From Salipiger bermudensis (GTDB lineage Bacteria; Pseudomonadota; Alphaproteobacteria; Rhodobacterales; Rhodobacteraceae), in contig NZ_JAHVIA010000002.1 of assembly GCF_019801965.1 (NCBI RefSeq), forward strand, positions 62,001-126,000: a stretch of DNA of 64,000 nucleotides, read 5' to 3'. Position numbers and translations under genes: made by a program. Under the pieces are notes generated by a model. The model saw only the letters and a program-made list of their open reading frames with translations, was not told the DNA's origin and did no database searches. Positions 52,189 through 60,423 of the stretch are shown one piece after another (within the stretch, counting starts at the first letter, position 1; each line of letters opens with the position of its first letter).

Positions 52189-53045
52189 CAGTGCTCTCCG
52201 GTGGCGACGGGCAGGGTGGGGAATTGCCCCCACTCGCTCCACGACCCGTCATAGAGGGAATGGTCGTCCTTGCCGATAACGGTCAGGGCAAGGTTGAGGA
52301 TGGCGGCGGTGACGCCGGACCCGCAGGAGGTAATCGCGGGCTTGCCGAGGTCCACCCCGGCGGCCTCGAACACCGCGCGCAGCTCGGCGGGCGCCTTCAT
52401 CGTGCCGTCCTCGTTCAGCAGCGTCGTATAGGGGACGTTCTTCGAGCCCGGGATGTGGCCGGCGCGCAGGCCAGGGCGCGGCTCGGGCGCCTCGCCGCGA
52501 AAGCGGATGGCGGCGCGGGCGTCGAGGATCTCGGTGTCCTGCAGCTTGGCGGCGGCGGAGACTTGGGTCACGTCCTTCACCAGCTGGTTCTGGCGCCGCA
52601 CGGTCATGTGGCGGTCGCGGATCACCGGCGGCAGATCCTCGGTCTCGCGGCCCTCGGCCTGCCACTTCGGCAGGCCGCCGTCGAGCACGGCGATGTCGTT
52701 CTGGCCCATCAGCTTGAACAGCCACCAGACCCGCGCCGCCGAGAACAGCCCCTGGCTGTCATAGACCACCACCTGGTGGCCGTCGCCCACGCCCATGGCG
52801 CGCAGCCGCGACATGAACTTCTCGACGGGCGGCACCATGTGCGGCAGGTCGGAGCGGTTGTCGCTGACATCGTCGATGTCGAAGAAGCGCGCGCCCGGGA
52901 TGTGGGCGGCATCGTATTCCGCCTTGGCGTCGCGGTCGGACCCGGGCAGGAACCAGCTGGCATCGAGGATGCGCAGGTCGGGATCCTTGAGATGGGTCGC
53001 CAGCCAGTCGGTCGAGACAAGCGTCTTGGGATCGTCTTGGTTCAT
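52188..53045 (-). CDS. sseA: 3-mercaptopyruvate sulfurtransferase
   Basis: 285 residues, two rhodanese domains; catalytic Cys241 in the loop CGSGVTA. The N-terminal domain has RFFDIDDVSDNRSDLPHM. It moves sulfur from 3-mercaptopyruvate to cyanide or thiols. In front of an aromatic aminotransferase that can make 3-mercaptopyruvate from cysteine, this pair could form a cysteine-to-sulfur route; that link is inference. No sulfide-type operator was seen before it. Confidence 0.94.
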   Translation of the reverse strand: MNQDDPKTLVSTDWLATHLKDPDLRILDASWFLPGSDRDAKAEYDAAHIPGARFFDIDDVSDNRSDLPHMVPPVEKFMSRLRAMGVGDGHQVVVYDSQGLFSAARVWWLFKLMGQNDIAVLDGGLPKWQAEGRETEDLPPVIRDRHMTVRRQNQLVKDVTQVSAAAKLQDTEILDARAAIRFRGEAPEPRPGLRAGHIPGSKNVPYTTLLNEDGTMKAPAELRAVFEAAGVDLGKPAITSCGSGVTAAILNLALTVIGKDDHSLYDGSWSEWGQFPTLPVATGEH

Positions 53046-53653
53046 GAAACCTTTCCCGGGCAGTCAGGGTCGGTCACGTCTCTAAGCCGCGGGGGGCAGC
53101 AATACAAGGGGATGGGAGGGCGGCGCGGGACAAGGTCGCTGCTTCGCGAAGGGCGGGACGCGGCTCCGGATGGTTGAAGCGGCCCCCGTGGCGTTGATGG
53201 GCTGAAATTGAGGGGTGTGGAACGGATCGCCGTTCGAACTCAGACCCCGCGCGAAATCAAGGCCGCAGGCCGCCGCGCATCGTTCATGCTGAAAGCATGC
53301 CTCCGGCATGACCCGCCCCCACGGACCGGCGATTTGGGTGGGCTAGGTGTCAGGCTTCGAGGTCCTTCGGACTTGGCGGGGATAAATCGCGGGATTCCGA
53401 GCGTGGATCGCCATTCCGCGGCCCGACAATGCGCGACGTGCTCAGCCGCTTCGGCTTCAGCCAGAGCGTTTCTGCCGCCTGCCTTGAGAGCCGATTGAGG
53501 CCAACGCGGCTTCGCATTTCGAAACTCTTTTCCAAGGTTTTGTCAGGGGTGTCGATGCCAACCCGGGGAGGAAAAGGGGAGATACCGGTCACGACACGCC
53601 ATTCTCAGCAACCGTCCCAAGCGCCGCTCAGGCAAGGCGGCGACCCGCGGCAC
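53046..53653. other. Gene-free region with interspersed repeat copy 2
   Basis: Over 600 bases between sseA and smpB with no gene I can support, and no tmRNA recognised despite smpB being next. It contains repeat copy 2 (about 53247-53430). The remainder is mixed sequence without clear terminator or promoter signals. Confidence 0.6.
53247..53430 (+). repeat. Interspersed intergenic repeat, copy 2
   Basis: Matches copy 1 at 5415-5695 in four blocks in the same order: 53255-53298 (AATCAAGGCCGCAGGCCGCC onward), CGGCGATTTGG near 53326, 53359-53397 (GAGGTCCTTCGGACTTGGC onward) and about 53408-53430. The first and third blocks differ by only a few bases. Copy 2 is shorter and lacks the tandem duplication and the 12-C run. 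Confidence 0.75.
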
Positions 53654-54124
53654 TCAGCCCTGCTTCAGCAGACGCTGCTTCTGGCGGTTCCAGTCGCGCT
53701 TGGCCTCGGTCTCGCGCTTGTCGTGGTTCTTCTTGCCCTTGGCGATGCCGACCTTCATCTTCGCCACGCCCTTGTGGTTGAAATAGAGCACCAGCGGCAC
53801 GATGGTCATGCCCTTGCGCTGGGTCTCGTTCCACAGCCGCGCCAGCTCTTTCTTCGACACCAGCAGCTTTCGCCGGCGGCGCTCCTCGTGGCCGAACATG
53901 GCGCGTTCGTAGGGGGCGATGTAGCTGTTGACCAGCCACAGCTCGCCATCCTCGACCGCCGCATAGCTCTCGGCGATGTTCGAGGTGTTCTCGCGAAGGG
54001 ACTTCACCTCGGACCCGGTCAGCACGATGCCGACCTCGAGATCGTCTTCGATCGCGTAGTCGAAACGGGCACGCCGGTTCTCGGCGATCACCTTGTAGTT
54101 CGGGTCTGTCTTCGGTTTGGCCAT
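53654..54124 (-). CDS. smpB: SsrA-binding protein SmpB
   Basis: 156 residues from [96 protein letters not shown]. It brings tmRNA to stalled ribosomes. The longer in-frame stretch upstream adds nothing conserved, so I use 54124. The basic tail folds on tmRNA binding. tmRNA itself is not recognised in the window. Confidence 0.95.
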   Translation of the reverse strand: MAKPKTDPNYKVIAENRRARFDYAIEDDLEVGIVLTGSEVKSLRENTSNIAESYAAVEDGELWLVNSYIAPYERAMFGHEERRRRKLLVSKKELARLWNETQRKGMTIVPLVLYFNHKGVAKMKVGIAKGKKNHDKRETEAKRDWNRQKQRLLKQG

Positions 54125-54412
54125 TGTGTGCATGTAGTCCCTGCCGCCCCGCCTGTCCATAAGCGCGATGCGGGGGACGGGGCCTAGACGCGTGAGGATG
54201 CGAAGGGCCGGGACCGGGTGCGCGGTGTGGCAGGTCACCGGGTTCAGGCGCAGAGAGGGGCGCGCTGGGGGCAGGTCAGTGGCGATGGTGCGCGGAGATG
54301 CGAGCCATCGGGTTCAGGTGCAGGGTGCGCGCGTCACTGCATTAGTTCGTGCCGCACCGCGCGACGGGCGCAGCCAAGCGCGGGGGCAAAGCGACGGGAG
54401 CTGGCCCCGGCC

Positions 54413-54772
54413 TCAGCTGCCGCGATAGGTGGAATAGCCGTAGGCCGAGAGCAGCAGCGGCACATGGTAATGGGCGTCGGGGTCCGACATGCCGAAGCGC
54501 AGCGGGATCTGGTCGAGAAACAGCGGCTCGGCGCCGGCCTGCCCTGTGGCTTTCAGGTAATCCCCGGCGAAGAAGACCAGCTCGTAGCTGCCGGTCTTGA
54601 AGGCCGCCTTCGGCAGGATCGGGCTGTCGGTGCGGCCGTCAGCGTTGGTCACCGTCTCGGCGATCTTGCGATGGGAATTGCCCGACACCCGGTAGAGCGC
54701 GATTTTCACCCCCTCGGCGGGAACGCCGCGGGCGGTGTCGAGCACGTGGGTCGTGAGGTATCCGTCGGCCAT
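54413..54772 (-). CDS. uraH: 5-hydroxyisourate hydrolase (transthyretin-like)
   Basis: 119 residues from MADGYLTTHVLDTARG, with the active-site His9, Arg near 49 and the C-terminal YRGS signature of the family. It opens 5-hydroxyisourate in urate breakdown. It is divergent from the allantoinase/OHCU-decarboxylase gene by 135 bases, so the three purine-catabolism genes form one locus. No uricase gene is seen here. Confidence 0.94.
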   Translation of the reverse strand: MADGYLTTHVLDTARGVPAEGVKIALYRVSGNSHRKIAETVTNADGRTDSPILPKAAFKTGSYELVFFAGDYLKATGQAGAEPLFLDQIPLRFGMSDPDAHYHVPLLLSAYGYSTYRGS

Positions 54773-54907
54773 TCCTCTTGCTCCTTTCGTGGGCAGGGCG
54801 GATAAGCGGGGCATCGCCGCGCCGCCGGGTCCAGCCTTTGCGGTTCCGTCCCGGTTAGAGCGCGATTATCCGATGATGACAACAAGACCCAAGTCAGGAG
54901 GGGCCAG

Positions 54908-56323
54908 ATGCAGCGTTATCCCCGCAATTTGATCGGTTACGGAGCGGATCGCCCCGACGCGAAATGGCCCGGCGGCGCGAAGATCGCGGTGCAGTTCGTG
55001 CTGAACTACGAAGAGGGCGGCGAGAACAACGTGCTGCACGGCGATGCCGCCTCCGAGGCCTTCCTGTCGGACATTCCCGGTGCCGCCATGTGGCCCGGCC
55101 AGCGGCACTGGAACATGGAGTCGATCTATGAATACGGCGCCCGCGCCGGCTTCTGGCGGCTGCACCGGCTGTTCACCGCCGCCGGCATCCCGCTGACGAT
55201 CTACGGCGTCGCCACCGCGCTGGCGCGCAATCCCGAGCAGGTCGAGGCGATGAAGGACGCGGGCTGGGAGATCGCCAGCCACGGCCTCAAATGGGTCGAG
55301 CACAAGGACATGCCCGAGGAAGAGGAGCGCGCCGCCATCGCCGAGGCGATCCGCCTGCACAGCGAGGTGGTGGGCGAGCCGCCGCGCGGCTGGTACACCG
55401 GGCGCTGCTCGGAAAACACCGTGCGGCTGGCCGCCGAGATCGGCCAGTTCGCCTATATCTCGGATACCTATGACGACGATCTGCCCTACTGGCTCGAGAT
55501 CGACGGCGCCGATCACCTGATCATCCCCTACACGCTCGAGGCCAACGACATGCGCTTCTCGGTCAGCCCCGGCTGGATCGAGGCGGAGCAGTTCTTCACC
55601 TACCTGAAAGACAGTTTCGACACGCTCTATGCCGAGGGCGCGGCGGGCAAGCCGGCGATGTTCTCGATCGGGCTGCACAACCGCCTGATCGGCCGCCCCG
55701 GCAAGGTCGCGGGGCTCAAGCGCTTCCTCGACTATATCGCGGGCTTTGACGGCGTCTGGACCCCGCGCCGCATCGAGATTGCCGAGCATTGGGCCGCGAC
55801 GCACCCGCCGGTGAAGCGCGAGCGCCCGAGCCGGATGGACCGCGAGACGTTCGTGGCCAGGTTCGGCGGCATCGTCGAACATTCGGAATGGGTCGCCGAG
55901 CGCGCCTTCGAGCTCGAGCTCGGCCCGGCGCATGACACGCCGGTGGGTCTCGCCAACGCGCTGGCGCGGGTGCTGCGCAGCGCCAGCGCCGAGGAGCGCA
56001 TGGGCGTGCTGCAGGCGCATCCCGACCTCGCCGGCAAGCTCGCCGCCGCCAAGCGACTGACCGAAGACAGCACGTCTGAGCAGGCCAGCGCCGGGCTCGA
56101 TGCGCTGACCGAGGCCGAGCACGCCCGCTTCACCGAGCTCAACACCGCCTATGTCGAGAAGCATGGCTTCCCCTTCATCATCGCGGTGCGCGATCACGAC
56201 AAGCCCGGCATCCTCGCGGCCTTCGAGCGCCGCATGGGCAACGCGACCGAGGTGGAATTCGCCGAGGCCTGCCGGCAGGTCGAGCGCATCGCGCGGCTGC
56301 GGCTGGAAAGCGTGCTGGCATGA
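54908..56323 (+). CDS. Allantoinase (PuuE type) fused to OHCU decarboxylase (UraD type)
   Basis: 471 residues. Residues about 1-300 are the polysaccharide-deacetylase-like allantoinase PuuE (YPRNLIGYGADRPDAKWPGGAKIAVQFVLNYEEGGENN; NMESIYEYGARAGFWR; EIASHGLKW). From about 310 the UraD-like 2-oxo-4-hydroxy-4-carboxy-5-ureidoimidazoline decarboxylase follows (MDRETFVARFGGIVEHSEWVAERAF; VLQAHPDLAGKLAAAKRLT; FPFIIAVR). The fusion puts two steps of urate catabolism in one polypeptide. The start is ATG at 54908, with GGAGGGGCC before it. It overlaps the next gene by 4 bases. Confidence 0.92.
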   Translation: MQRYPRNLIGYGADRPDAKWPGGAKIAVQFVLNYEEGGENNVLHGDAASEAFLSDIPGAAMWPGQRHWNMESIYEYGARAGFWRLHRLFTAAGIPLTIYGVATALARNPEQVEAMKDAGWEIASHGLKWVEHKDMPEEEERAAIAEAIRLHSEVVGEPPRGWYTGRCSENTVRLAAEIGQFAYISDTYDDDLPYWLEIDGADHLIIPYTLEANDMRFSVSPGWIEAEQFFTYLKDSFDTLYAEGAAGKPAMFSIGLHNRLIGRPGKVAGLKRFLDYIAGFDGVWTPRRIEIAEHWAATHPPVKRERPSRMDRETFVARFGGIVEHSEWVAERAFELELGPAHDTPVGLANALARVLRSASAEERMGVLQAHPDLAGKLAAAKRLTEDSTSEQASAGLDALTEAEHARFTELNTAYVEKHGFPFIIAVRDHDKPGILAAFERRMGNATEVEFAEACRQVERIARLRLESVLA

Positions 56324-56817
56324 AGACGATCCTTGCCGAGCCGCTGACCGCCGGCGCTTTCGCGCCGTTCGGGGATGTGCTGGAGATCTCGGGCGATCCC
56401 GACAAGATCATCAACCAGGGCCTCTGCGGGCGCTACCACGACCGTGCCGCGATGGATTTTGGCCCCGGCGGGCGGGCCGGCATCAGCCTGTTCGACGCGG
56501 TGCCGCGCGATCTGCCCTACCTGCTCGAGATGGTCGAGCGGCACCCTGAGGGCAGCCAGGCCTTCCTGCCGATGCACCGCAACCCGTGGCTGGTGATCGT
56601 GGCCGAGGCCGGGGCGGAGCCGGGGGAGATTTCCGCCTTCCTCGCCGCGCCGGGGCAGGGGATCAACCTCTATCGCGGCACCTGGCACGGCGTGCTGACG
56701 CCGCTGCAGGCGCCGGGGATGTTCGCCGTGGTCGACCGCATCGGTGCGACGCCGAATCTCGAGGAGCATTGGCTCGACACTCCGGTGATGATCACAGCGC
56801 CCGCCGCGGCGGGATAA
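56320..56817 (+). CDS. allA: Ureidoglycolate lyase
   Basis: 165 residues, cupin-like AllA: LTAGAFAPFGDVLEISGDPDKIINQGLCGRYHD, HPEGSQAFLPM, and YRGTWHGVLTPLQAPGMFAVVDR. It splits ureidoglycolate into urea and glyoxylate. Its ATG lies in an ATGA overlap with the fusion gene's stop. It is the last step of the locus. Confidence 0.94.
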   Translation: MKTILAEPLTAGAFAPFGDVLEISGDPDKIINQGLCGRYHDRAAMDFGPGGRAGISLFDAVPRDLPYLLEMVERHPEGSQAFLPMHRNPWLVIVAEAGAEPGEISAFLAAPGQGINLYRGTWHGVLTPLQAPGMFAVVDRIGATPNLEEHWLDTPVMITAPAAAG

Positions 56818-56854
56818 AAAGAGCGCGCGGGGCCTGCTCGGCACCCCGCGCGCT
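56816..56854 (-). terminator. Rho-independent terminator after the 56904-57497 gene
   Basis: On the minus strand AGCGCGCGGGG pairs with CCCCGCGCGCT (11 bases, loop of 11; 56822-56854), followed by TTTTT (56816-56820). Its U-tract serves the minus-strand gene at 56904. It lies against the allA stop, so it may also stop allA transcription. Confidence 0.88.
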
Positions 56855-56903
56855 GCGCCACCGGGCGGACGGGACTCCGCGCCGATGCCGCTGTCTCTTT
56901 CGT

Positions 56904-57497
56904 TCAGTACTGGCGATGATAGGGGCGCGGCAGGTTCGGGCCGTCGCGGCGCACCGCCTCCAGCCCATAGCCCTTGCGGCGCAGGCAGGACCCGTCGAAG
57001 GCCCGCTCCTTGCGGCCGCCGTCACGCACATACATCTCGCAGGCATCGGGCAGTCGGCTGGTGCGGACCCCGGCATTGGTCATGCAGTCGCGGTCGAAGG
57101 CATAGCGGCTGCCGCCGCCGTCGATGCGCATCATGCAGCGCGACGGCAGGACGTATTTCGTATCCTGCCGCTGGCCGAAGGCGGGGCCGACGACACGCGG
57201 CGGATCGTTGCGGCGGTTGTCATGACGCTCTTCGCGGCGCTCCTGGTGGCGCTGGCGCCACTGCTTGGCGAGCTCTTCCTGGCGCTGCTGTTCCTTTTTC
57301 TTCTTCTTGTCCTTCTTGCGGTCGTCCTTGGCGTCTTCGCGGGCCTCGGCGATGGCATTGCCAAGCATGTAGAGCACCCCGGCGGTGCCGAGCGCCTTCA
57401 GCACGTCCCGGCCATCGGCGGCGCGGGCAGGGGCTGCGGAGAAGGTGGTGATGGCGAGCGAGGCGGCCAGAACGGCGGCGATGAACTTGCGGGACAT
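56904..57497 (-). CDS. Secreted basic protein with two C-x16/17-C modules
   Basis: 197 residues: signal peptide (MSRKFIAAVLAASLAITTFSAAPARA, cleavage after ARA near residue 26), a hydrophobic patch, then a run of charged residues including DRKKDKKKKKEQQRQEE (near 57-75), then two similar Cys pairs: a Cys, IDGGG, FDRDC and again DACEMYVRDGG, RAFDGSC. The pairs look like an internal duplication and may form disulfides. No family I can name. Start at 57497 is set by the signal peptide. Confidence 0.7.
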   Translation of the reverse strand: MSRKFIAAVLAASLAITTFSAAPARAADGRDVLKALGTAGVLYMLGNAIAEAREDAKDDRKKDKKKKKEQQRQEELAKQWRQRHQERREERHDNRRNDPPRVVGPAFGQRQDTKYVLPSRCMMRIDGGGSRYAFDRDCMTNAGVRTSRLPDACEMYVRDGGRKERAFDGSCLRRKGYGLEAVRRDGPNLPRPYHRQY

Positions 57498-57679
57498 GGG
57501 CAGTCTCCTGTTGGTGTGTCTGTCGTGTCTTGCGGCGCCGCCGTCCTGGCCGACGCGCCTCCCGACCCTCGCCCCGGCCCCCAATTTCAGGCAATATCGG
57601 CCCCCTGTTATCGGATAACCGGCCCCTTCCGGGCGCTCTGCTATTGAATTGCACCCCGCCCGGGCGCAGGGTCGCGGCC

Positions 57680-57964
57680 ATGAAACGCATCCTTCTTCCC
57701 CTCTTCCTGGCGCTTGTCCTGCCCGCCGCCGCGCGGGCGGACTGCTATGTCGAATACAAGGCCAAGCAGGACAGCCCGCTGCGCCTGCATTACGGCATCT
57801 CGCGCCTGTCGGGGGATTGCCCCGGCAAGGGCGCCGCTGCGGAGCGGCTCTCCGCCGCTCTGGCCCGCGATGGCTGGACGCTCTTGAACGTGGTCGGGCT
57901 TTCGACCAAGGAACCCGGTGACAAGAAGAGGGCCAACGCCGGTGACTACTACCTCCGCTACTGA
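57680..57964 (+). CDS. Small secreted protein
   Basis: 94 residues: signal peptide (KRILLPLFLALVLPAAARA, cleavage near residue 20) and a mature part of about 74 residues with two Cys (ADCYVEYK, SGDCPGKG) and a C-terminus DYYLRY. No family recognised. Its 3' end overlaps the next gene's start by 23 bases, so they are probably translated together. Confidence 0.65.
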   Translation: MKRILLPLFLALVLPAAARADCYVEYKAKQDSPLRLHYGISRLSGDCPGKGAAAERLSAALARDGWTLLNVVGLSTKEPGDKKRANAGDYYLRY

Positions 57965-58640
57965 CGCAAGACGCACCGGCGCGCGGCTGGTGGGCGCGGG
58001 CATCGCCGCCATCGTGGCGCTGCTGGTGGGCGCCGGGGTGCTCTTGATGTTCACCCTGCCCGACGCCAATGCCTTCAATGCCCGCGTCGAGCGGCTGTTC
58101 ATCGAGAATGACGACCTGACCGGGCAGGCCGAGGTCAAGCTCCTGGAGATCCTCGCGCAGTCGGGCACCGCCTTCTCCGACACGCTGGCGAGCTACCGGA
58201 TGGTGATCTTCGTGCTGCTGGTCTTCGCCACGGCGCTGCTGGTGGCGGCGCTGGTATTTCTCGTCATGCTGGTGATCCTCAACCGCCGCATGGCGCAGAT
58301 CGAGCGCTCGGGCATCCAGGTCAGCTCGCTGATCATCAGCCGCGAGGAGAACACCGTCTATCTCAACACCATGGGCTTCAAGCTCACCGAGGCGATGGTC
58401 GAGACGCTGGCGGTGCTGGCCGAGGCGCGGATGGATGACGAGATGCTCTCGGGCGCGCAGATCGAGGCGATGATCTCGGGGCGCGATGCCAGCGATTGCG
58501 AGGAGGCCGCCGGCGCCACCCGCATCAAGCGCCTGCGTGACGGGCTCGGCAACCAGATGGTCAGCGAGCTCCTGGTCAAGAACATCGCCCGGCGCGGCTA
58601 CATGCTGGCCATCGACAAGGACGTGATCGAGGTTATCTGA
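57942..58640 (+). CDS. Membrane protein with C-terminal winged-helix-like domain
   Basis: 232 residues if started at GTG 57942, 10 bases after AAGAGGG; GTG at 57918 is an alternative. Two membrane helices (LVGAGIAAIVALLVGAGVLLMFTLP, 14-40; YRMVIFVLLVFATALLVAALVFLVMLVIL, about 79-107) flank a short periplasmic loop. The cytoplasmic C-terminus (about 130-232) ends LTEAMVETLAVLAEA, then QIEAMISGRDASD, then TRIKRLRDGLGNQMV and ARRGYMLAI, which follows the layout of an OmpR/PhoB winged helix (recognition helix, then RGYxL wing). If right, it is a membrane-tethered transcription factor. The likeness is by eye. Confidence 0.6.
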   Translation: MTTTSATDARRTGARLVGAGIAAIVALLVGAGVLLMFTLPDANAFNARVERLFIENDDLTGQAEVKLLEILAQSGTAFSDTLASYRMVIFVLLVFATALLVAALVFLVMLVILNRRMAQIERSGIQVSSLIISREENTVYLNTMGFKLTEAMVETLAVLAEARMDDEMLSGAQIEAMISGRDASDCEEAAGATRIKRLRDGLGNQMVSELLVKNIARRGYMLAIDKDVIEVI

Positions 58641-58752
58641 GACACTGGCAGATCGGCGGCGCATCGCGCGAGCCATCGTGCCCAGTTGAAACCTCGGGGG
58701 ATTGGGGGCAAAGGTGCTCGCAGTTCCCAAATCTCTCGGATACCATCGCCCC

Positions 58753-59418
58753 ATGGCCAAGCTTTATCACGTGCCGCTGTCCCCATTCTGCCGCAAGGTC
58801 CGCCTGAGCCTTGCCGAGAAGAAGATCGAGTGCGAACTGGTCGAGGAGCGCTACTGGGAGAAGGACACCGACTTCCTGCGCCGCAACCCGGCGGGCAAGG
58901 TCCCGGTGCTCAAGATCGACGGCAAGACGATGTCGGAAAGCGCCCCGATCTGCGAATGGATCGAGGAGAAATACCCCGAGCCGCCGCTGATGCCGCGTTC
59001 GGCCGATGCCAGGCTCGAGGTGCGCCGGCTGGTGTCGTGGTTCGACGACAAGTTCCACCATGAGGTGACCTCGAAGCTGCTCTACGAGCGCGTTAACAAG
59101 AAGATCATGAAGCAGGGCTTCCCCGACAGCAGCAACGTCAAGGCCGGGGCGAAGGCGATCAAGTATCACCTCGACTACATGGCCTGGCTGCTCGATCACC
59201 GGCGCTGGCTGGCGGGCGACGTGATGACGCTGGCGGATTTCGCCGCCGCGGCGCATCTCTCGGCGCTCGACTACATCTCCGACGTGGACTGGAACCGCTC
59301 AGAGACGGTCAAGGACTGGTACGCAAAGATCAAGTCGCGCCCTGCCTTCCGCTCGATCCTCGCCGACCAGGTCCCGGGCTTTCCGCCGCCGCCGCATTAC
59401 GCCGATCTCGATTTCTGA
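58753..59418 (+). CDS. Glutathione S-transferase family protein
   Basis: 221 residues from MAKLYHVPLSPFCRKVRLSLAEKKI. The Ser/Cys in SPFCRK is the glutathione-site position (SPxC as in beta-class or omega-type). NPAGKVPVLKIDGKTMSESAPICEWIEEKYPEPPLMP is the rest of the thioredoxin-fold glutathione site, and TLADFAAAAHLSALDYI the C-terminal helical signature. Substrate unknown. An in-frame start at 58702 would add 17 residues. Confidence 0.9.
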   Translation: MAKLYHVPLSPFCRKVRLSLAEKKIECELVEERYWEKDTDFLRRNPAGKVPVLKIDGKTMSESAPICEWIEEKYPEPPLMPRSADARLEVRRLVSWFDDKFHHEVTSKLLYERVNKKIMKQGFPDSSNVKAGAKAIKYHLDYMAWLLDHRRWLAGDVMTLADFAAAAHLSALDYISDVDWNRSETVKDWYAKIKSRPAFRSILADQVPGFPPPPHYADLDF

Positions 59419-59591
59419 GAGCTGTGACTGGGGGCACGGCCCCCCGTCGAATCGTGGATAGGCAATCGGACGCGACCCGTCTCGTGGCAAGAGGCCGTGC
59501 CGCGCGGTCGGCTCGGGCCAGCCGCCCGGCGCATCCGCGGGATCGCTTCGACACGGCGCTCGACCCTTCTCCGGGACGGCGAACCCGCGGC

Positions 59592-60116
59592 TCAGCCTTC
59601 GGTGAAGAAATCTTCCGGGAGGACGTCCTGCAGGCCGTAGAAGAAGATGTCGATCTCGAGCGCCAGCCCGACCTCGAAGGCGTTGAGCTCGGGCCCGCTC
59701 CAGCGCTGCTGCTCGAGACGGGCGAGGAACTCGCGGCAGGTCTGATCGGCGCGTGGGTCGAGCGTGAGCGCGCGGGCGGCACGCAGCTTGTCGATGCGCT
59801 TGTGGACCTCGCGCATGGCTGAGAACGCCTCCATCATCGCGCGCGTCAGCCGCGGCTCGGTCTGCCAGCTCTGGCCCCCGAAGACCTCTTGCACCACGCG
59901 GTTGCCGGCGCCGAGGCAATCGTAGGCGACGCAGCCCGGGAAGCCCTCCTGCGTCAGCCGGTCGTGGATCGAACAGCTGTGGCCCGAGAGGTTGCGGCAG
60001 GGCTCGCCGGGGTTCTTGTCGAAGGCGAAGTCTCGGCCCTTGTCGAAGGCCAGCGCGAGGCAGCACAGCGCCGCGCATTTCGAGCAGTCGGTCTTGAGGA
60101 GGTCGGGCTGGGACAT
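59592..60116 (-). CDS. YkgJ-like cysteine-cluster protein
   Basis: 174 residues from [19 protein letters not shown]. The N-terminal Cys cluster CSKCAALCC, then [14 protein letters not shown] and GCVAYDCLG are the YkgJ/UPF0153 pattern that binds zinc or iron-sulfur. The rest is helical. Family function uncertain. Divergent from queG. Confidence 0.82.
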   Translation of the reverse strand: MSQPDLLKTDCSKCAALCCLALAFDKGRDFAFDKNPGEPCRNLSGHSCSIHDRLTQEGFPGCVAYDCLGAGNRVVQEVFGGQSWQTEPRLTRAMMEAFSAMREVHKRIDKLRAARALTLDPRADQTCREFLARLEQQRWSGPELNAFEVGLALEIDIFFYGLQDVLPEDFFTEG

Positions 60117-60423
60117 GCTGGCTACTGGTCGTCTTTTCAGGGCGTGTGGCGGGCGTCTGGGCCGCCGGTATCCCGTGAAAGCGGGGCGGATTGCAAGCGG
60201 TGGTGCTGTTGGGGCGTGGCGGGCTGCGCCGGTCGCGGCGGGCGCCGGATGCGTTGACAGGGCTCGAGCCGGGCCCCTAAACGGCGATACGTGCCGAACG
60301 CGGGACGCAGTTGCGCCTTTGCCCGCGAGGCGGTGTGAGACGGAGAGCCGGGAGGGGGCGCTGCCCCCGTCGCGCGCAGCGCGACTCCCCCGGAGTATTT
60401 TTGACGAAGAGAAGGGCAGGCAG
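60117..60423. other. Gene-free divergent region with an intergenic element
   Basis: Between the YkgJ-like gene and queG. The right third holds the rhodobacterial element (60351-60419). The rest is mixed GC-rich sequence where promoters for both genes should lie, but no clear -35/-10 was seen. Confidence 0.5.
60351..60419 (+). repeat. Rhodobacterial 'CCCCCGGAGTATTTTT' element before queG
   Basis: A GGGGGCGCTGCCCCC hairpin, a CGCGCGCAGCGCG hairpin, then CCCCCGGAGTATTTTTGACG and AAGAGAAGGGCAG. The clearest copy of the family; parts of it recur at 43050-43168, 46497-46553 and 50389-50432. It ends 4 bases before the queG start, so its purine-rich end could act as the ribosome site. Confidence 0.75.

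Noticed and set aside
53046..53653. Possible tmRNA gene next to smpB
   Set aside because: I saw no tRNA-Ala-like acceptor end and no tag reading frame in this gap; it is filled by repeat copy 2.
57918..57941. Upstream GTG as the start of the membrane winged-helix gene
   Set aside because: The GTG at 57942 has the better-spaced AAGAGGG; the longer form adds MTRRGPTP, with no conserved residues. Not decided by sequence alone.
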